Assembly (NCBI RefSeq): GCF_003597395.2
Contig: NC_133777.1
Location: 57,919,560-57,983,559, forward strand
Direction of reading: 5' to 3'
Origin: Chelonoidis abingdonii
Taxonomy: Eukaryota; Chordata; Testudines; Testudinidae
DNA length: 64,000 nucleotides
Below are positions 1-13,122 of this stretch, piece after piece. Numbering within the stretch: position 1 is the first letter of the stretch; the number at the start of each line of letters is the position of its first letter. The position numbers and the translations under genes were made by a program. Under the pieces are notes generated by a model that saw only the letters and a program-made list of their open reading frames with translations, made no database searches and was not told the origin of the DNA.

Positions 1-344
1 ATTTGAGAGCTGCTTTCATCTACCTGAAAGGGGGTTCCAAAGAGGATGGATCTAGACTGTTCTCAGTGGTACCAGATGATAGAACAAGGAGCAATGGTCT
101 CAAGTTGCAATGGGGGAGGTTTAGGTTGTATATCAGGAAAAAAATTTTCACAAGGAGGGTGGTGAAGCACTGGAATGGGTTACCTAGGGAGGTGGTGCAA
201 TCTCCTTCCTTAGAGGTATTAAGGTCAGGCTTGACAAAGCCCTGGCTGGGATGATTTAGTTGGGGATTGGTCCTGCTTTGAGTAGGGGGTTGGACTAGAT
301 GACTTCCTGAGGTCCCTTCCAACTTTGATATTCTATGATTCTAC
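1..344 (+). mobile_element. CR1 LINE, 3' end (C-terminal ORF2 plus 3' UTR)
   Basis: The frame from about base 3 to 254 encodes the C-terminal tail typical of CR1 ORF2: a DRTRSNGLKL stretch, then GRFRLYIRKKIFT, then VVKHWNGLPREVV. The stop is followed by a short 3' UTR (TTGGACTAGATGACTTCCTG, then AGGTCCCTTCCAAC) ending in the ATTCTATGATTCTA repeat that CR1 uses as its 3' terminus. The element runs off the left edge, so its 5' extent is unknown. It is a dead fragment: only the tail of the reading frame is present. A poly-A tail is absent, as expected for CR1. Confidence 0.9.
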
Positions 345-345
345 G

Positions 346-846
346 TGCTGGTTTTATTTTTATTTTTTAATTCACACTATTGTGGGTGTGAGTAAATTGT
401 AATAGAGGGACAGTCTGATGGATCTCCAGGTAAGGTAAGAGGTACCATAGATCATCGCTTTTAATCCCTCCTATGCCACATCCCTGTGTATACTTAAGGA
501 CAGTCCTTGGAGGGCAAAGTCATTTAAATGGACTGTCATGATTAAGAAGCAGATAAGTGGCTAGCCAATTTCTTTCTGAAGAGAGCGGTCTCCCTGTAGT
601 GCTTAAAGGTCAATACAGGGACAACTAACGGTATTTTGTTCCATGTTCTCTATCATGTTTGTTTCATTGCTGCCAAGCGCTGAACCACATGACATAATCT
701 AAGCAGGCCTAATACTTCCCTTGCGCTGGTTTTTACCCCTGAGTAATGCCATTGGCTAGAGTAGTGTTGCTTCCTGTTTTATTGCCATTACTATCCTCTT
801 GCCTTTCCCACATCTCTCTCAAGGTGTGTGTCTATATGGCAATCAT
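346..846. other. Unassigned sequence
   Basis: I see no repeat family or coding signal here. It starts with a T-rich run just after the CR1 end. Confidence 0.5.
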
Positions 847-1046
847 GGGGTGTGACAGATGCTTGTGTAGACATACATGAGCTAGCCTAGGTACCAGGGC
901 AGCACGCAAACAATTTTCTAGTGTTGTAGGTGGGCTTGTACTGCCTGCTCTGAAGCGTAGGCTGCCGCAACTTCACTGCTTCAGTGCCTGAGCTAGCTAC
1001 AATAAAGCTAGTTCAGCTATGTCTACTCAAACTGCCATCACACTCC
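847..1046. repeat. Inverted-repeat (MITE-like) element, about 200 bp
   Basis: The outer arms are inverted copies of each other over about 40 bp at roughly 75% identity. The left arm carries GTGTAGACATACATGAGCTAGC, and the reverse complement of the right arm carries GAGTAGACATAGCTGAACTAGC. The centre contains a second pair of partly complementary segments around TGCTGCC and GGCTGCCGC. I recognise the GTAGACATAC..GAGCTAGC pattern as a common amniote interspersed repeat, but cannot name the family. No coding capacity, so it would be a non-autonomous DNA element. Confidence 0.6.
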
Positions 1047-2302
1047 AGGATACCGCTCAGTTGTTCTTCTTTCACAGCCCTGCCTCCATGGTTTCTCACT
1101 GAGAATCTCTGTGCTGGGTGCTACAGATATTTTTTACAATTATGAAACTCTTCCTACTTCCTGGTGGATGACAAAAACACAAAATGGTGGTTCCTCAGCT
1201 GTAGTTTTATAAAGTTCAATAAATAAACTGAAATGGAAAACATACGGGGTTTTTTTTCCTCTCTAAGTAAGGGATGGAAGAGAGCAAGAATCTACAAAGT
1301 AGGAAGGGAACGAGAACAGCAGACATTTGTCCATCTTCCATGATTAAAAGGACATAGTTTTTATTCATTTTTTTTAAAACTCCTGGCAATTGTTCTCTTC
1401 ATAGAAAGATTTATTATTTGTTAATGGAAGTGGCTGGCACCATGTCTTCTCCATTCTATAGAATGACAGTACCTCTTTGTGGGAAAAATAAAAGAACACC
1501 TTTATTTATTTTTAAAGAGTTTTACCATTGACCTTAATTAGAGTAAAGTTAGGCCAACACTGAGAGCTTCTGGTGAATAACAATGATTTAGATTAGGGAA
1601 AACCCAACAAGCTAAAGCCCTGTGGGTACTAGAATGGTCGTATTGTACTACATGTCTAATTTGGAACTACTAAATTGCTATATAGCTCCAGTGGAATAGA
1701 ACAATATAATCTCTACTCTATCAACAAGGTAGAATGCTACAGTTTTAACTGTAAAAAGTGGGTGGGGGAAATGTTCCCTTGTCATATTTCATTTTACCCA
1801 TCTGATGATTCACAATAGCTGTCTCAGAGCTAGTCATGAGGATCACTGATATTCAGTCATACCATGTTCCTTTTTTCTTTCTTTTTTTTTTTTTTTAAAT
1901 AGGTAAAAGGGCAATTGTAAATTACAGCTAAAGCTCAAAAGCTATCAAAGGTTGTTCTAGGGCTGGTTTAAATCAGTTTAGCTGTTCCTCTTTCCTGTGT
2001 ATGATGCTTCAGTGAGCAAATAATGATGGATGCCTTTAATGGTTTTATAGAATGCTGACTGAAGTAGAAAGGTCTTTCATTTCTTGGGGTATAAAATGCT
2101 GCAAGACCAATATTTCTGAAACACACGAAATACAAATATAATGTGTGTCCTTCTTGTTAACAAGTTTAAATCTGCAATGGAAAAGGCAGACTTCTTCAGT
2201 GAACATTATTTTATCCACCTCTTTGACACATCATTCCAAGCTGGTTTGATGTAGCTTATTCAATATTTCTAAGGTCAGAATGTGAACATATTTTGCTTTG
2301 TT
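1047..2302. other. Unassigned AT-rich sequence
   Basis: The only structural feature is a T-rich run at about 1868-1897. No reading frame of note. Confidence 0.5.
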
Positions 2303-2597
2303 CAGGGGTGGCTCCAGGCCCCAGCACATCAAGCACGTGCTTGGGGCGGCATGCCGCTGAGGGCATTCTGCCGGTCGCCGGGAGGGCGGCAGGCAGGCTG
2401 CCTTTGGCGGCATGCCTGTGGAGGGTCCGCTGGTCCCGCGGTTTCAGTTGACCTCCCGCAGGCATGCTGGAGCCGCGGGACCAGAGGACCCTCCGTAGGC
2501 ACGTCTGTTGGAAGTCCACCGGAGCCGTGGACCGGCATAGCACCCCCCGCGGCATGACGCTGTGCTTGGGGCAGCGAAATGTCTAGAGCCGCCCCTG
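2303..2597. mobile_element. hAT-type MITE, GC-rich, 295 bp
   Basis: Terminal inverted repeats: CAGGGGTGGCTCCAGGC at the left, and CAGGGGCGGCTCTAGAC as the reverse complement of the right end (14 of 17 match). The flanks are GCTTTGTT (2295-2302) and GCTGTGTT (2598-2605), a 7-of-8 match, which fits the 8-bp target duplication of hAT transposons. The interior is strikingly GC-rich compared with the surrounding AT-rich DNA, which explains the overlapping short open frames on both strands. They are not genes. Non-autonomous: no transposase. Confidence 0.85.
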
Positions 2598-3344
2598 GCT
2601 GTGTTCCATGGTGCCAGCTAAGAAAACAGTCCTCCTCCTTACTGATTGTAAGTAATCATAATTAAAGTATACTGAATTGTAATTTTCTATTTCATGAATC
2701 ACTAACTTCCCTTTCGTAATATAATTGCTATTTGTGTATTGGAAACCCGTACATATATCAGATATTAAATATTAAAAATAACCTCTTTTTTTGAAAAAAC
2801 AAACAAACTCGTGGTTAAATTAAATTAGAAATGAATGTAGAAAGGCAAAGCATTTGAAATCAGTTACAATATAGAATTACCTTCTAATAATTAAGAACCT
2901 GGATGGTGGGATGTAGCTAGAAATGAGTTATTTTTTGAAAGCATCCATTAACTCCTCTGAATATACTTTTTTATAAAATACTTAGGGAACATGATCCACT
3001 TGAACATAAAATCAGTATGATCGGTGATATCTGAATCACTGATATTACTGAAGACAGGATGTGCATTTCACAGTTCATTAAAACAATGTTTAACTACTTA
3101 ATATTTGTAAAGTTCATTGATGAAAGAGAATGGTTTAGCGCTGTGATTAAAACCCCACGTACCCTATCTAAAATTTAGAAGTACTTGGATACCACCTTCA
3201 TAATTTTAATTGATATGTTATAATATATTCTTATTCTGAAATTACCTAATACTCTCTTTGGCTAAAATTGGTCCTGTGATCACAGCCTGCGTACAGTTGA
3301 GAACCCATCTAGTGTAGCAGCACAATGCTGTAAATCAATTCCAG
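2598..3344. other. Unassigned AT-rich sequence
   Basis: Low GC and no repeat ends that I could pair. Confidence 0.5.
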
Positions 3345-3545
3345 TCATGGCACTATTGCTGATTGGCTTGCTGTGTTCAGCCTTAGAGAAATCTTAACTT
3401 GTCTCTGCCTTAATTTCCCCATAATATAAAATAGGGATAATCTTATCTCAGAGGGATTGTGGGGATGTTACACAATGTTTGCAGAATGCTGTGAAAGTGT
3501 TCACCAATTTATAAGTATTAAGAGGCCATGATACACTGAATATTC
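3345..3545 (+). repeat. MIR (CORE-SINE), diverged
   Basis: The order of motifs follows MIR: a TTAACTTGTCTCTGCC segment, then TTAATTTCCCC and ATAAAATAGGGATAATC, then a GAGGGATTGTGGGGATG segment and a closing region resembling GAATGCTGTGAAAGTG. The copy is old, with many substitutions and indels. Confidence 0.7.
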
Positions 3546-5130
3546 CTCATATTTCTGCAGAACATTGTAGTTTACATTTCTGTTGTATTTCGATATCAGA
3601 GGATGAGGAGGAAGGAAATAGTTTGAGGAACACAAAACCGTTAATCTAATGTGAGATGAGGCATGCAACCGTTGTGGCTACAAATATTACAATTAAAAAG
3701 CAAAAGCTTCCCAGTTGGAGAAAGTGCCTTGGCAAAAGCTGTAGGCAGTGGAGCTCACTAATGTGGCAGGATCCTACAATAATCAGAAGAATTATAGAAG
3801 TCTCTTTCTCACAGTAGGAAGAGCATTGACCAATACATGACTAAGAGGGAGAACCTCAGCTGATGTGAACATTCTGTCCTGAGGTCAACCAGGGAGACTT
3901 CAGATCCTCTGCCTACTGACCACAAGTTTGGTGAGCTCAAACCTGAATTCCTCTTCCTGCTTGTGAAGTGGAAAAGGGATTCTTTAGTGCAGGACACTTC
4001 AGGGAAGCAGGCAGTTCTCTTATAACCTGGGCCCTAGGAAAAATACCAGTTGACGTCAGCGGAGCTGGGATTTCATCCCTGTGTTCTTAAAAGTAGCAGT
4101 ACACCACAATGATAGCATGTCAGTGCCATACAAATGTGTTGTCAGAGATAGCAATCCTATGTCTTCCAGATCATTCACAGTGTTTAAGTTCAGTTCAACG
4201 TACTGGTTCAGGCAAGCTCAGATGAACCAGCATACTGGTTCAAGGATCCTCAGATTTCTATGTAGCCCTAGATAACATGCCTTAACTACTGATTTGAGTG
4301 AAGAAACATTCTGAATAACCGAGGCAGCAGGTATTATTTTAAATGGAATGTTCCTGACTCTGCCACCTACAAACTATCAGTCAGATCTTTAAAGGGATCT
4401 CAAGAATGTGAATAATTTCTAAGTTTGGTTAGAAGGTTGCCATGGAAACAGTGCTTATTTGCCAGCTCTGGAATATGAATCAGAACATGAACATCAGAAG
4501 AGAACATGTTACTTTCTTGACCCACCCATTTGCTGCCTCCATCATGACAGCTCAAGGCTAGAGTAGTTGACATCACACAGTATATACTACAGTATTGTGT
4601 GTTTGTCATTTCAATTGGGAACCTAAATAGCATGAGCATAGTCAGTTTCTTCCTTCCAGGAACCATATTGGAATTAAGTGAGAATAACACACCTTCAAAT
4701 TCACTCTTGATTTGGGGGTGGGGCGGGGGCATTCATGGTATGAAATCCTTTTTAAAGGAATTTGTCCAAGTTACGTTATATCATACTGAAAATGGATAGC
4801 AAAGCATGCTAGCTGCCTCAGTCCATTTCTTATAAACAGCACATCAAACAGGAGAGCTACCTTAAGGAATTATTGTAAACTGCATTGAGAAATAGGACTG
4901 GAAAGGAATATGAAAACAAATATTTTTCAACCATTATGCCAAAAATTATTGCTATAAAAGGATAAAAGTAGGAAGCTCTTCTGAATAAATGGATTTCATA
5001 GCACAATAACCGCTGATCTTGGAAAATGAAAGAAACACTGTCTGGTGGCTGTACTTGTTATGTGCATATTTAACAGGCATCAGTTCCGGATGAGTTGAAG
5101 TATCTATGGTACTGTAAAGAGGCACCATCT
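3546..5130. other. Unassigned sequence
   Basis: The longest open frame here (about 110 codons, minus strand, 4400-4732) has no recognisable domain. A short phrase, TACTGGTTCA, occurs twice at about 4200-4242. Confidence 0.45.
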
Positions 5131-5137
5131 TTTGCTT

Positions 5138-5218
5138 TGTGTGTGTGTACAGCACCTAGCACAATATGGTCCTGGTCCATGACTTGGGCCTCCTAAGTGC
5201 TACCACAATAAATAATAG
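5138..5218 (+). repeat. L2/MIR-type 3' tail fragment
   Basis: TGTACAGCACCTAGCACAAT followed by GGTCCTGGTCCATGACT and CTAAGTGCTACCACAATAAA matches the conserved LINE2-like tail (CAGCGCCTAGCACA.. AATAAA). The same tail recurs at about 16540, 16625, 22640 and 54310. Confidence 0.65.
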
Positions 5219-5441
5219 TAATTGTCTATGCTCAAATTTTGTTTTCCCCAAATATTCCTACTATTCTACCACTGGTGCAGCTCCCCTGGTGGTAGCAAAC
5301 TGAACACTAGTGTTGACAAGGCGACAATCAGCTGCCACCGTTATAAATAGTGAGTCACCTAATCCTGCTTGAGTATAGGTTGAAATGATACAGTAGTTAA
5401 AATGCCAGAGGTCTTTTTATACTAGCACTCCCATCATTAAA

Positions 5442-5533
5442 AAGCAACAGAGTCCTGTGGCACCTTAAAGACTAACAGACGTATTGGAGCATAAGCTTTC
5501 ATGGGTGAATACCCACTTTGTCAGACGCATGTA
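5442..5533 (+). repeat. Half-copy of the palindromic repeat seen at 61354-61564
   Basis: AAGCAACAGAGTCCTGTGGC, then ACCTTAAAGACTAACAGACG and AGCATAAGCTTTCATGGGTG, is the same sequence as one arm of the 61-kb palindrome, ending in CAGACGCATG. Only one arm is present. It is more diverged than the 61-kb copy. Confidence 0.8.
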
Positions 5534-7539
5534 AACAGGAAAAGTAACTCCACTGAAATCAGTGATGGTGGCACTGATGTAAACTGTTGCTAGTGGAGAA
5601 TCATTAGAAGAGCTGGATGAAATTAATATGTGACCCAGATACACACAGATTATTTGAAATGTATTTTCTTTTGACAATAAAACAAGAGAATTGCACTATT
5701 GCAAATGGAAATAGACAATACCTTGGGATATTGTTAGTGTCATGGTGCAGCATATTGTAAAGGAGAACTGGGGGTGGATAGGCTGTGGCACGCAGTATCT
5801 TGTACTTGACCAGTGTCCAATAACTGTCACAAACAAAAGTAATCTATTTTGCATAACTCTTAACTTCCATTCTACTTGGCTAAAGTTAGATAGACTATCC
5901 TAAATTCTCGCTTTCAGTAAAATATTGTAATGGGATATATGTTCCTACCAAGTTATATTAAGACTCTAAAATGAAGGAAAACTTTTTAAAGGGAAGTTCT
6001 GTGTGCTCTTGGACAACTGGGATGTCACTGGCACTGTCTCTGGGGCTGCAGAACTAGCCCGTGGAGGCAGGGTGGCAGAAAGTGAGCTGATTTGACTTGA
6101 TATTCCAAGTCTCTGCATTAGCCACTTGCTTTCCTTTGCCATTATAACTTACCATTGGTTGGGAGGAGATTCTTGGTAGAACTGGTTGAAATTTTTGGAA
6201 ATTCAAATTTTGATTTTTTTTTTTTAAAGGGAAAAACACATGAAATATTCATAGAAAATTCTGCATCCCCCCCATTTTTTTTCAGCCACATCTGCTCTCA
6301 CATTTTCCTCTTTCTTCTGTTTCTTTATTTTTATGCAATAGGGCAACCTATTATTCTACTTTTGCTTAAGTGACTTAGAGTTCTGACTTACTGATCGTTA
6401 CATACTGCATAGTCTGTTATATAAGTGGTCTTGGATGCTCTTAAGGCAGCAGCTGACTGCAAGTTTGGGGGCTGGAGAGGAACTGCCCCTTCATGGATGA
6501 CTGAACATGATAAAGCAGTCTGAGTTTTCGGTTCTCACTGAGCATCCTGTTGGTTGTACAGCACTGTATGCTTTTCCTTAAGTCTTCTCTCATACTGTTT
6601 ATGTGGGTGCAATGAGAATTTCCCTTGTGTTGGGTTTATTCTTTTGTCACAGCTTTGCATTGTGGCTTTGTGTGTTGTCTGGTCTCTTGGTTCACCCCTA
6701 ACCCAAGCTCTGTGACTGAGTCTGAGGCTGGATCTAGTTAGGTACTTTAAATATTATGCACACATTTAAGGCATAGTACCTTGTAGGAAATGGTCATAAT
6801 AGTGAATCTGGGACCAATTCAGTACTTCCTGATTTCTAAGTGACCTGACATGCCAGGCCATGGTTTGCAAGGAACCAAATGAAATGTATTTTGCCTGCCT
6901 GGCAACTGTTTTACTGATACTGTAAGTTCTTGATAATAAGTAGAAGTCTAATGCTTTATTTTAGCACCTGTCTTCGTTCTCTGTCTCCAATCTACCTTCC
7001 AACAGCAGCAAATAACATTTTTTTCAGCCAAATGATTGTTTTCTGATGTAATAACATTTGTTTTCAAAGAAATATTTGAGGCAAATTTAGATTCCCTTGC
7101 TTTTTTTGCCAATGTGTGAAAGGTCTCCACACAAAATCATTTGGATGAATCAGAGTAAGCAAATTGGGTGTTAAAATTACCAGAATCCATGCTGTAGATA
7201 TCAGTTATGGCCTAGAGACAATGAGATGATTGTAGCTGCTAGCCAAGATGAGCAAAAGTTATATCATTGTGTTGTAACAGAGTTATTTGCACATTTGAGT
7301 GGCTATTATGGATGAAATGGAAAAGAGAAGGAGCATCTATTGCAGACCACGGCTCAAGGAATGAAATTCGGTACAATCCCATCTTTGGCTATTTGCTGTT
7401 TTTGCATAAAAAGTGCCCGATATCAATCTCTTTTTAAGGGACACTGTAAACACACTGTCCTTCAAAAGAACTGAATATGTAAGTAATTAACTCCCAAATG
7501 GGTAGTCGTATCTGCACTAGAAAAATGTTGCCAAATTAG
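5534..7539. other. Unassigned AT-rich sequence
   Basis: A T-run at about 6213-6224 and a C/T-rich patch near 6268-6284 are the only simple-sequence features. No domain-bearing frame. Confidence 0.45.
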
Positions 7540-8960
7540 AAGGCATTCAGTGAAAAAGCAGCACAAGAGATGGTCTCCCTTTAAGAAGATAAGATTTTCT
7601 AGATAAAGGAGATACAGTAGATCTATCTACCTGCATTTCAGCAAGGGATTTCATACAGTTCCACATGGGAAATTTATTAGTGACATTGGAGAGAGCAGGG
7701 ATTAAGAAAAGAATAGAAAGGTGGATAAGGAACTGGTTAAAGGGCAGACTACCACAGGTCATACTGAAAGGTGAACTGTTAGGCTGGAAGGAGATTACTA
7801 GTGGAATTCCTCAAGAATCGGTCATGGGACAAATATAATTTAATATTTTTAATGACCTTAGCACAAAAAGTGGGAGTCTAATAGAATTTGTGGATGACAC
7901 AAAGTTTGGAGGTATTGCCAAAACAGAGGAGCATCAGATTTATACAAGATCTGGACAGTCTTGAAAACTGGAGTAACAGAAAAGGGATGAAATGTAATGC
8001 ACTTAGGGACTAACCACAAGAATTTTTGCTAAAAAATGGGGACTTATCAGTTGGAAGTGACAGAGGAAAAAGAAAGACCTGGATGTCATGGTTGATCAGA
8101 GGATGACTATGAGCTGCAAATGTGATGTGGCCATGAAATGTAGTCTTTGCAATCCTATGATGCAAAGATATTTCAAGTAGACAGGAAGTGTTAGTACCTT
8201 TATACACGGCACTGTTGAGACCTTATCTGGAGGACTGTGTGCAGTTCTGGTCTCCAATCTTAAAGAAAGATGAATTCTTTCAGATGTAGGGAAGGGCTAC
8301 TAGGATGATCAGAGGAATTGAAAACCTTCATTATGAGAGGCATCTCAAAGAGCTTGGCTTGTTGAGCCTAACCAAATGAAGGCTGAAGGAGATATGTTTG
8401 CTCTCCCTAAATATATCAGAGGGATAAAAACGAGGGAGGGAGAGGAGTTATTTAAGTTAGGTGCCAATATGAACACAAGAACAAATGGATATAAACTGGC
8501 CATCAAAAAGTTTAGGCTTGAAATTAGATGATAGTCTCTACTCACCAGAGGAGTGAAGTTCTAGAACAGCCTTCCCAGGGGAGCAGTGGGGGCAAAAAAA
8601 TCCAATAACCTAACTGGCTTCTGCGACTGCTAGCAGCATATATGTCCAACAGCCAGTGAAGGGACACTAGATGGGCAGGGTTTTGGGTTACTACAGATAA
8701 TTCTTTGTTCCCAAGTCAGATTAGAAGATTTTCACCCTCTTCTGCAGCATGGGGCACGGGTCATTTGCTGTTTAAACTAGAGCAAATGGTGGACTCTGTA
8801 ACTTGAAGTCTTTAAATCATGATTTGAGGACATCAGTAACTCAGTTTCAGGTTATGGGTCTATTACAGGAGTGGGTGTGAAGGTTCTGCAATGTGCAGAA
8901 GGTCAGACTAGATGATCATGATGGTCCCTTCTGGCCTTAAAATCTATGAGTCTATAAGGG
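7540..8960 (+). mobile_element. Old CR1-clade LINE: RT region to 3' end
   Basis: The DNA translates, across several shifts and stops, into reverse-transcriptase landmarks in the correct order. These are a GIPQESVMGQI segment followed by FNIFNDL (about 7805-7860, the block before the catalytic motif) and an EFVDDTKFGG segment (about 7886-7915, equivalent to the [F/Y]ADD active site). Further on come a [18 protein letters not shown] stretch (about 8217-8255) and the C-terminal region. The 3' UTR includes GCAGCATGGGGCACGGGTCA, GGTCAGACTAGATGATCATG and a closing AATCTATGAGTCTATA repeat, the CR1-type terminus. In-frame stops and frameshifts make it non-functional. It is much more decayed than the 52-kb copy. 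Confidence 0.85.
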
Positions 8961-11539
8961 GAGAGAGACTTTAAAGAAAAAAACGATGGAGAGCTGAATA
9001 GCAACTGAAATATCTGAACAACATTCAGGCTAAATGGACGGAAAAATTCCTAACAGTGAAGTTGAGTCACTCTTGGTGAACAGAAAGCACCCTATTGCTT
9101 GAGTCATTTAAACTAAGCCTGACCAAAGCAAAGAATGAGCATGCAGGGAACAATTTACACCAGCAGGGGGATGAATAAGCTTGCTTAATCAGACTTTCTT
9201 TTATTCCTCTAATTGATGTGATGACTGTGAAACAGTGATGGAGGAAATGTTAATTCTCCAACCATTCATTTCTAGGCTATCTGACGAAGACTAGATTAGA
9301 GAGAGGCAAATAGGAAGCAATGTTATTTTTAATAATAGTACACCTTTCTCTTGGTTCCATGAGTGACTAGCTTAGCATATGCCATGCCAAGTCCATGAGT
9401 CCCTTCCTTGTTTTGGCAAAAGCCCATTGGTTCTGAGGGTCTCAAAGTGATTCTTCTACCAACTCAATGTGACAACATTGTCCCATCGCCATGGTACAGA
9501 TAGACCCCTACTTAGCCTCTGTGACTCACTGCTGTGTAGTGGCTTAATATGTATTGTGTAAAGGAAAGTCTAGTCTCTCTTCCCTCTCTAAAATGGAGTT
9601 TTATCAATGGAGTGTATTAACTATTATGGAATGCATGAAATCTTAGTAAACATAGTAATCTGAATAGTAAGAGCCTAATGGAAGCAAACACTTCACATTT
9701 GAGAGTGGAACAACATTAATGAGGCAGTTACTTCACTTTTTTCTGTACTGAGCGTAAGTTCTGCATACAAAGAAATAGCTTCAATTTAGAGAGAAATGAA
9801 TAGTTGGAACCCTATGCAGCTGTAACAAGACTACACGTTCTGTAGCCATAACTTGCCTGCTTTGGATGGCTTTATAAATTGAGAACCAAATTTAATTTCA
9901 TGTAAGAATAAGAAAGCATCTCTCTTTCTGAAAATAATTCATGGAAAAATCCTCATTAATGCAATATTTTGCTCACCTCTGTGAAAAAGGTGAAGCTGCA
10001 TGTGGAGAGCTAGTACCTGTGCAACAATTTCAAGGATTTACATGTAGAATGTAGGTGCCTGAGCTGTAAATTAATGTATCATTGCAGTGATGTATGTATA
10101 TGTGTGTTGATTAATATTCATTACGTTAAGAATCAGTGTTATGGCAGAGCGGAGGAGAACTTTTTTTAAAACTCAACCTCTTGCGTACTAATCTTTCTTC
10201 TCTACCTGTTACTACTGCAGTCAACATTTCTACAAATAATGACTGAGCCACTGTTGCTCTTGAGGGAATCTCAGAAACAGCATCAGTCAGAATGAAACCC
10301 CATTTTCCTAGCTTATTAGAGAAGCAGAATAAATACCCACTTATGTATGAGTTTTGTAGCCATTCTTCTTTTAAGTCAATAATTTTACATTTTAAAGCCT
10401 TCAATTCATTTGCTTTTCTTCTCTCCAAATCTAAACAATAAAATTTACAAAATGACAGAATTATGGAGTTAATGTGGATTTGAGATGTAAACCACATGCT
10501 TTCTGGGCCAAATTCAGTTCTCCCTTACATCTCCATCTCACCCCTTTTTACTCAAGTGGGCTCCCGTAGGCTGAAAATAGCCTAGAATTTGGCTTGAAAT
10601 TCTTGACCTCAAAGGGTTGTGCTTTTCTTTCATACTGAAGTCAGGGAAGCATATGCTGGCATTAATTTGCGTATGCTGTTCCCGAAGTGTCTCCAGTTTT
10701 AAGACATTTTGTAATGAACTGGTTCTATAGTGTGGTTTCATAACCTCTTATTAAAGGATGTGAGAGTAAAAGCTATGTGGCATGTTACTGCTGTACCTCT
10801 GTCCGTTTCAGTGGTATACATTGTATTCAGCTTGTGGTGTGTCTTATAGAGTGATCTGTTTAGTAAGTATTTGTGATATGTCCTGCAGAATTTATCAAGT
10901 TGTTCTGGATGTGTCGGGGTAATAATTAGTTGCATAGCTGCTTAATATGCTAATATTTAGGAGATTTCCAAGTTAATATTACTATTTAGAACACAAACCC
11001 CTACCATTGAAATTCAACCCTTATCCATAATTAACTTCTCTAATTGTCCCTCAAAGGGTGACAGGTTTCTAAAAGATTGCTTTATTTATAATTGTCAATA
11101 TTTCCATGACAGATTCATGGCAGGGATTGAGATTGCTTTGACATATGCCCTGTGTACTGACATTCAGAAGGCAACAGCCTGAGGAGGTATGCGGAGAGGG
11201 AATCATTCAAAAATTCCTTTGTTTGATGACCTTTGATTGACAGAGATGCCAGGAATATACAGTCCGGTGCAATCCAAGGAGAGCTGGGATGCCTTTGTGG
11301 CCAGAGCTATGGTGTGTGCTCTTGCAAGGGTTACACTCGAAAAAGAATTAAGCTTGAGTTCTTACCTAGGAGAGAGAATTACTGAGTGTTTAAGGCCAAA
11401 CTGCTTGCCTCTAATTCAACACTGAAAAATAAACAACAATGTATAAACAAAAGTATCTGTTGGTACCACATAATTGTGCAAAGAACTTATTTTCTATTTG
11501 GACCACCTAGTTTTGATGTTTACCAGGGGTATCTAGGCT
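8961..11539. other. Unassigned sequence
   Basis: The largest open frame (123 codons, minus, 10126-10497) has no recognisable motif and sits in AT-rich DNA. I treat it as chance. Confidence 0.45.
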
Positions 11540-11977
11540 TTTCATAGATTCTAGGGCTGGAAGAGACCTCGAGTGGTCATTGAGCCCAGTCCCCTGTCCT
11601 CATGGCAGGACCAAATACTGTCTAGACCATCCTTGATAGACATTTATCTAACCTACTCTTAAATATCTCCAGAGATGAAAATTCCACAACCTCCCTAGGC
11701 AATTTATTCCAGTGTTTAACCACCCTGACAGTTAGGAACTTTTTCCTAATGTCCAACCTAAACCTCCCTTGCTGCAGTTTAAGCCCATTGCTTCTTGTTC
11801 TATCCTTAGAGGCTGAGGTGAACAAGTTTTCTCCCTCCTCCTTATGACACCCTTTTAACCTGAAAACTGCTATCATGTCCCCTCTCAGTCTTCTCTTTTC
11901 CAAACTAAACAAACCCAGTTCTTTGAGCCTTCCTTCATAGGTCATGTTCTCAAAATTATTAATCATTCTTGTTGCCA
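11540..11977 (-). mobile_element. CR1 LINE, 5'-truncated (C-terminal ORF2 and 3' end)
   Basis: Read on the minus strand, the frame holds MTYEGRLKELGLFSLEKRRL, RGDMIAVF, DRTRSNGLKLQQGRFRLDIR and VVKHWNKLPREVVE, the standard CR1 ORF2 C-terminus. The 3' end lies at the left (TCATAGATTCTAGGGCTGG). At the right it stops abruptly where hAT-type sequence begins. The frame is uninterrupted to its stop over about 120 codons, so the copy is younger than the one at 7.5-9 kb. Confidence 0.9.
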
Positions 11978-12147
11978 AGGGACGTACTGGCTGCTGCTTC
12001 CAGCAGCTCCCATTGGCCTGGAGCAGTGAACCACAGCCACTGGTAGCCACGATCAGCCAAACCTGCAGACATGGCAGATACACAAACTGGCCTGGCGCGC
12101 CAGGGGCTTTCCCTGCACAAGTGGCTGAACAAGTTTGGGAACCACTG
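11978..12147. mobile_element. hAT-type MITE, right-hand part
   Basis: CAGCAGCTCCCATTGGCCTG, AACCACAGCCACTGGTAGCC and the right terminus AAGTTTGGGAACCACTG match the complete element at 50072-50390. The left half and left terminal repeat are missing. The element adjoins the truncated 5' side of the minus-strand CR1, so either the CR1 inserted into it or both were truncated at one breakpoint. Confidence 0.8.
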
Positions 12148-13122
12148 TGCTAAACTAATATTTGTGTGATCCATATAACATCAGGTTGGGCTGCATGAGT
12201 GTGAAAAGACCCTTAACTTGGTCTGCTCTCAAAATACACACATATTGAAAGTGGGGAGGTAGAAGAGAAGTATTCTTTGAGGAGCAAGGGAGGGATTTTA
12301 CCCCAGACAGAGCCCAGGTGTCCTCTTCCCAGACATCCCTTTTTTGTCTCATTTATTTTAAAATTCCTTTATTCAGAAATAATGAGCAGAAAAGGTTATA
12401 CTTACCAGATCATTTTGCTCCCTTCCTGAACACACACTGCCCCCACTATCCAGTTCATAAACATTTCCATTATGCTTGCTGCGTTGTCTGGAAGGTTGTT
12501 GGCTTACTTCAGCACACCTAGGAAAAGGAAGCTGAGATGCATCATCAGTCAGCTGTAAGGGAATGTTGTAGTGAATAAAGTGTCTGCAGGGATAGTGGGA
12601 GAAGAAAGGTCAGCAGAGAGGTGAACGGCCAATAAGCCGTTAATCTTATGGGGAAGGTAGTTATCAGCTGCTACTTTCTGCACTTATGGTTCCTTTGAGG
12701 TGGATGGACTGGGCTGCTGCTCTCGGCTTATCACAATCAGAGCACTTCAGTAACATCGGAGTTTGGATATCATTGTCAGAATAAACATCCAATATTTAGT
12801 AAAAGCATATATTGTAGGCAATTTTATTATTATTGGATATTGTCTCCCCCCACAATACCACTTGACAAATCTTTAATGGATTTTTCAAAGGCATACACAT
12901 AGTCATCAATTTCTTTAATGAGATGGGATGAATGAAGGTTGAAATTACAAGGGCATGACAGAAACTCAATATCCTTCTCCCATACTGTAGATCATTATAA
13001 TATATCATTCATCTCTATCAGATTAGTATTTTAAGATTTCTGACATTTTGATTGAATGCATTGTTAGGCTATTTATTAAGAATGAGAATATGCTGATTTT
13101 CTGCAAACTTTCCTACCTGAAA
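12148..13122. other. Unassigned sequence
   Basis: No paired repeat ends or coding signals noticed. Confidence 0.45.

Noticed and set aside
10126..10497. 123-codon minus-strand ORF
   Set aside because: No motif, AT-rich, no supporting context.
11978..12147. tRNA-like SINE
   Set aside because: No A or B box pair. The terminal repeat and internal text match the complete hAT element at 50072.
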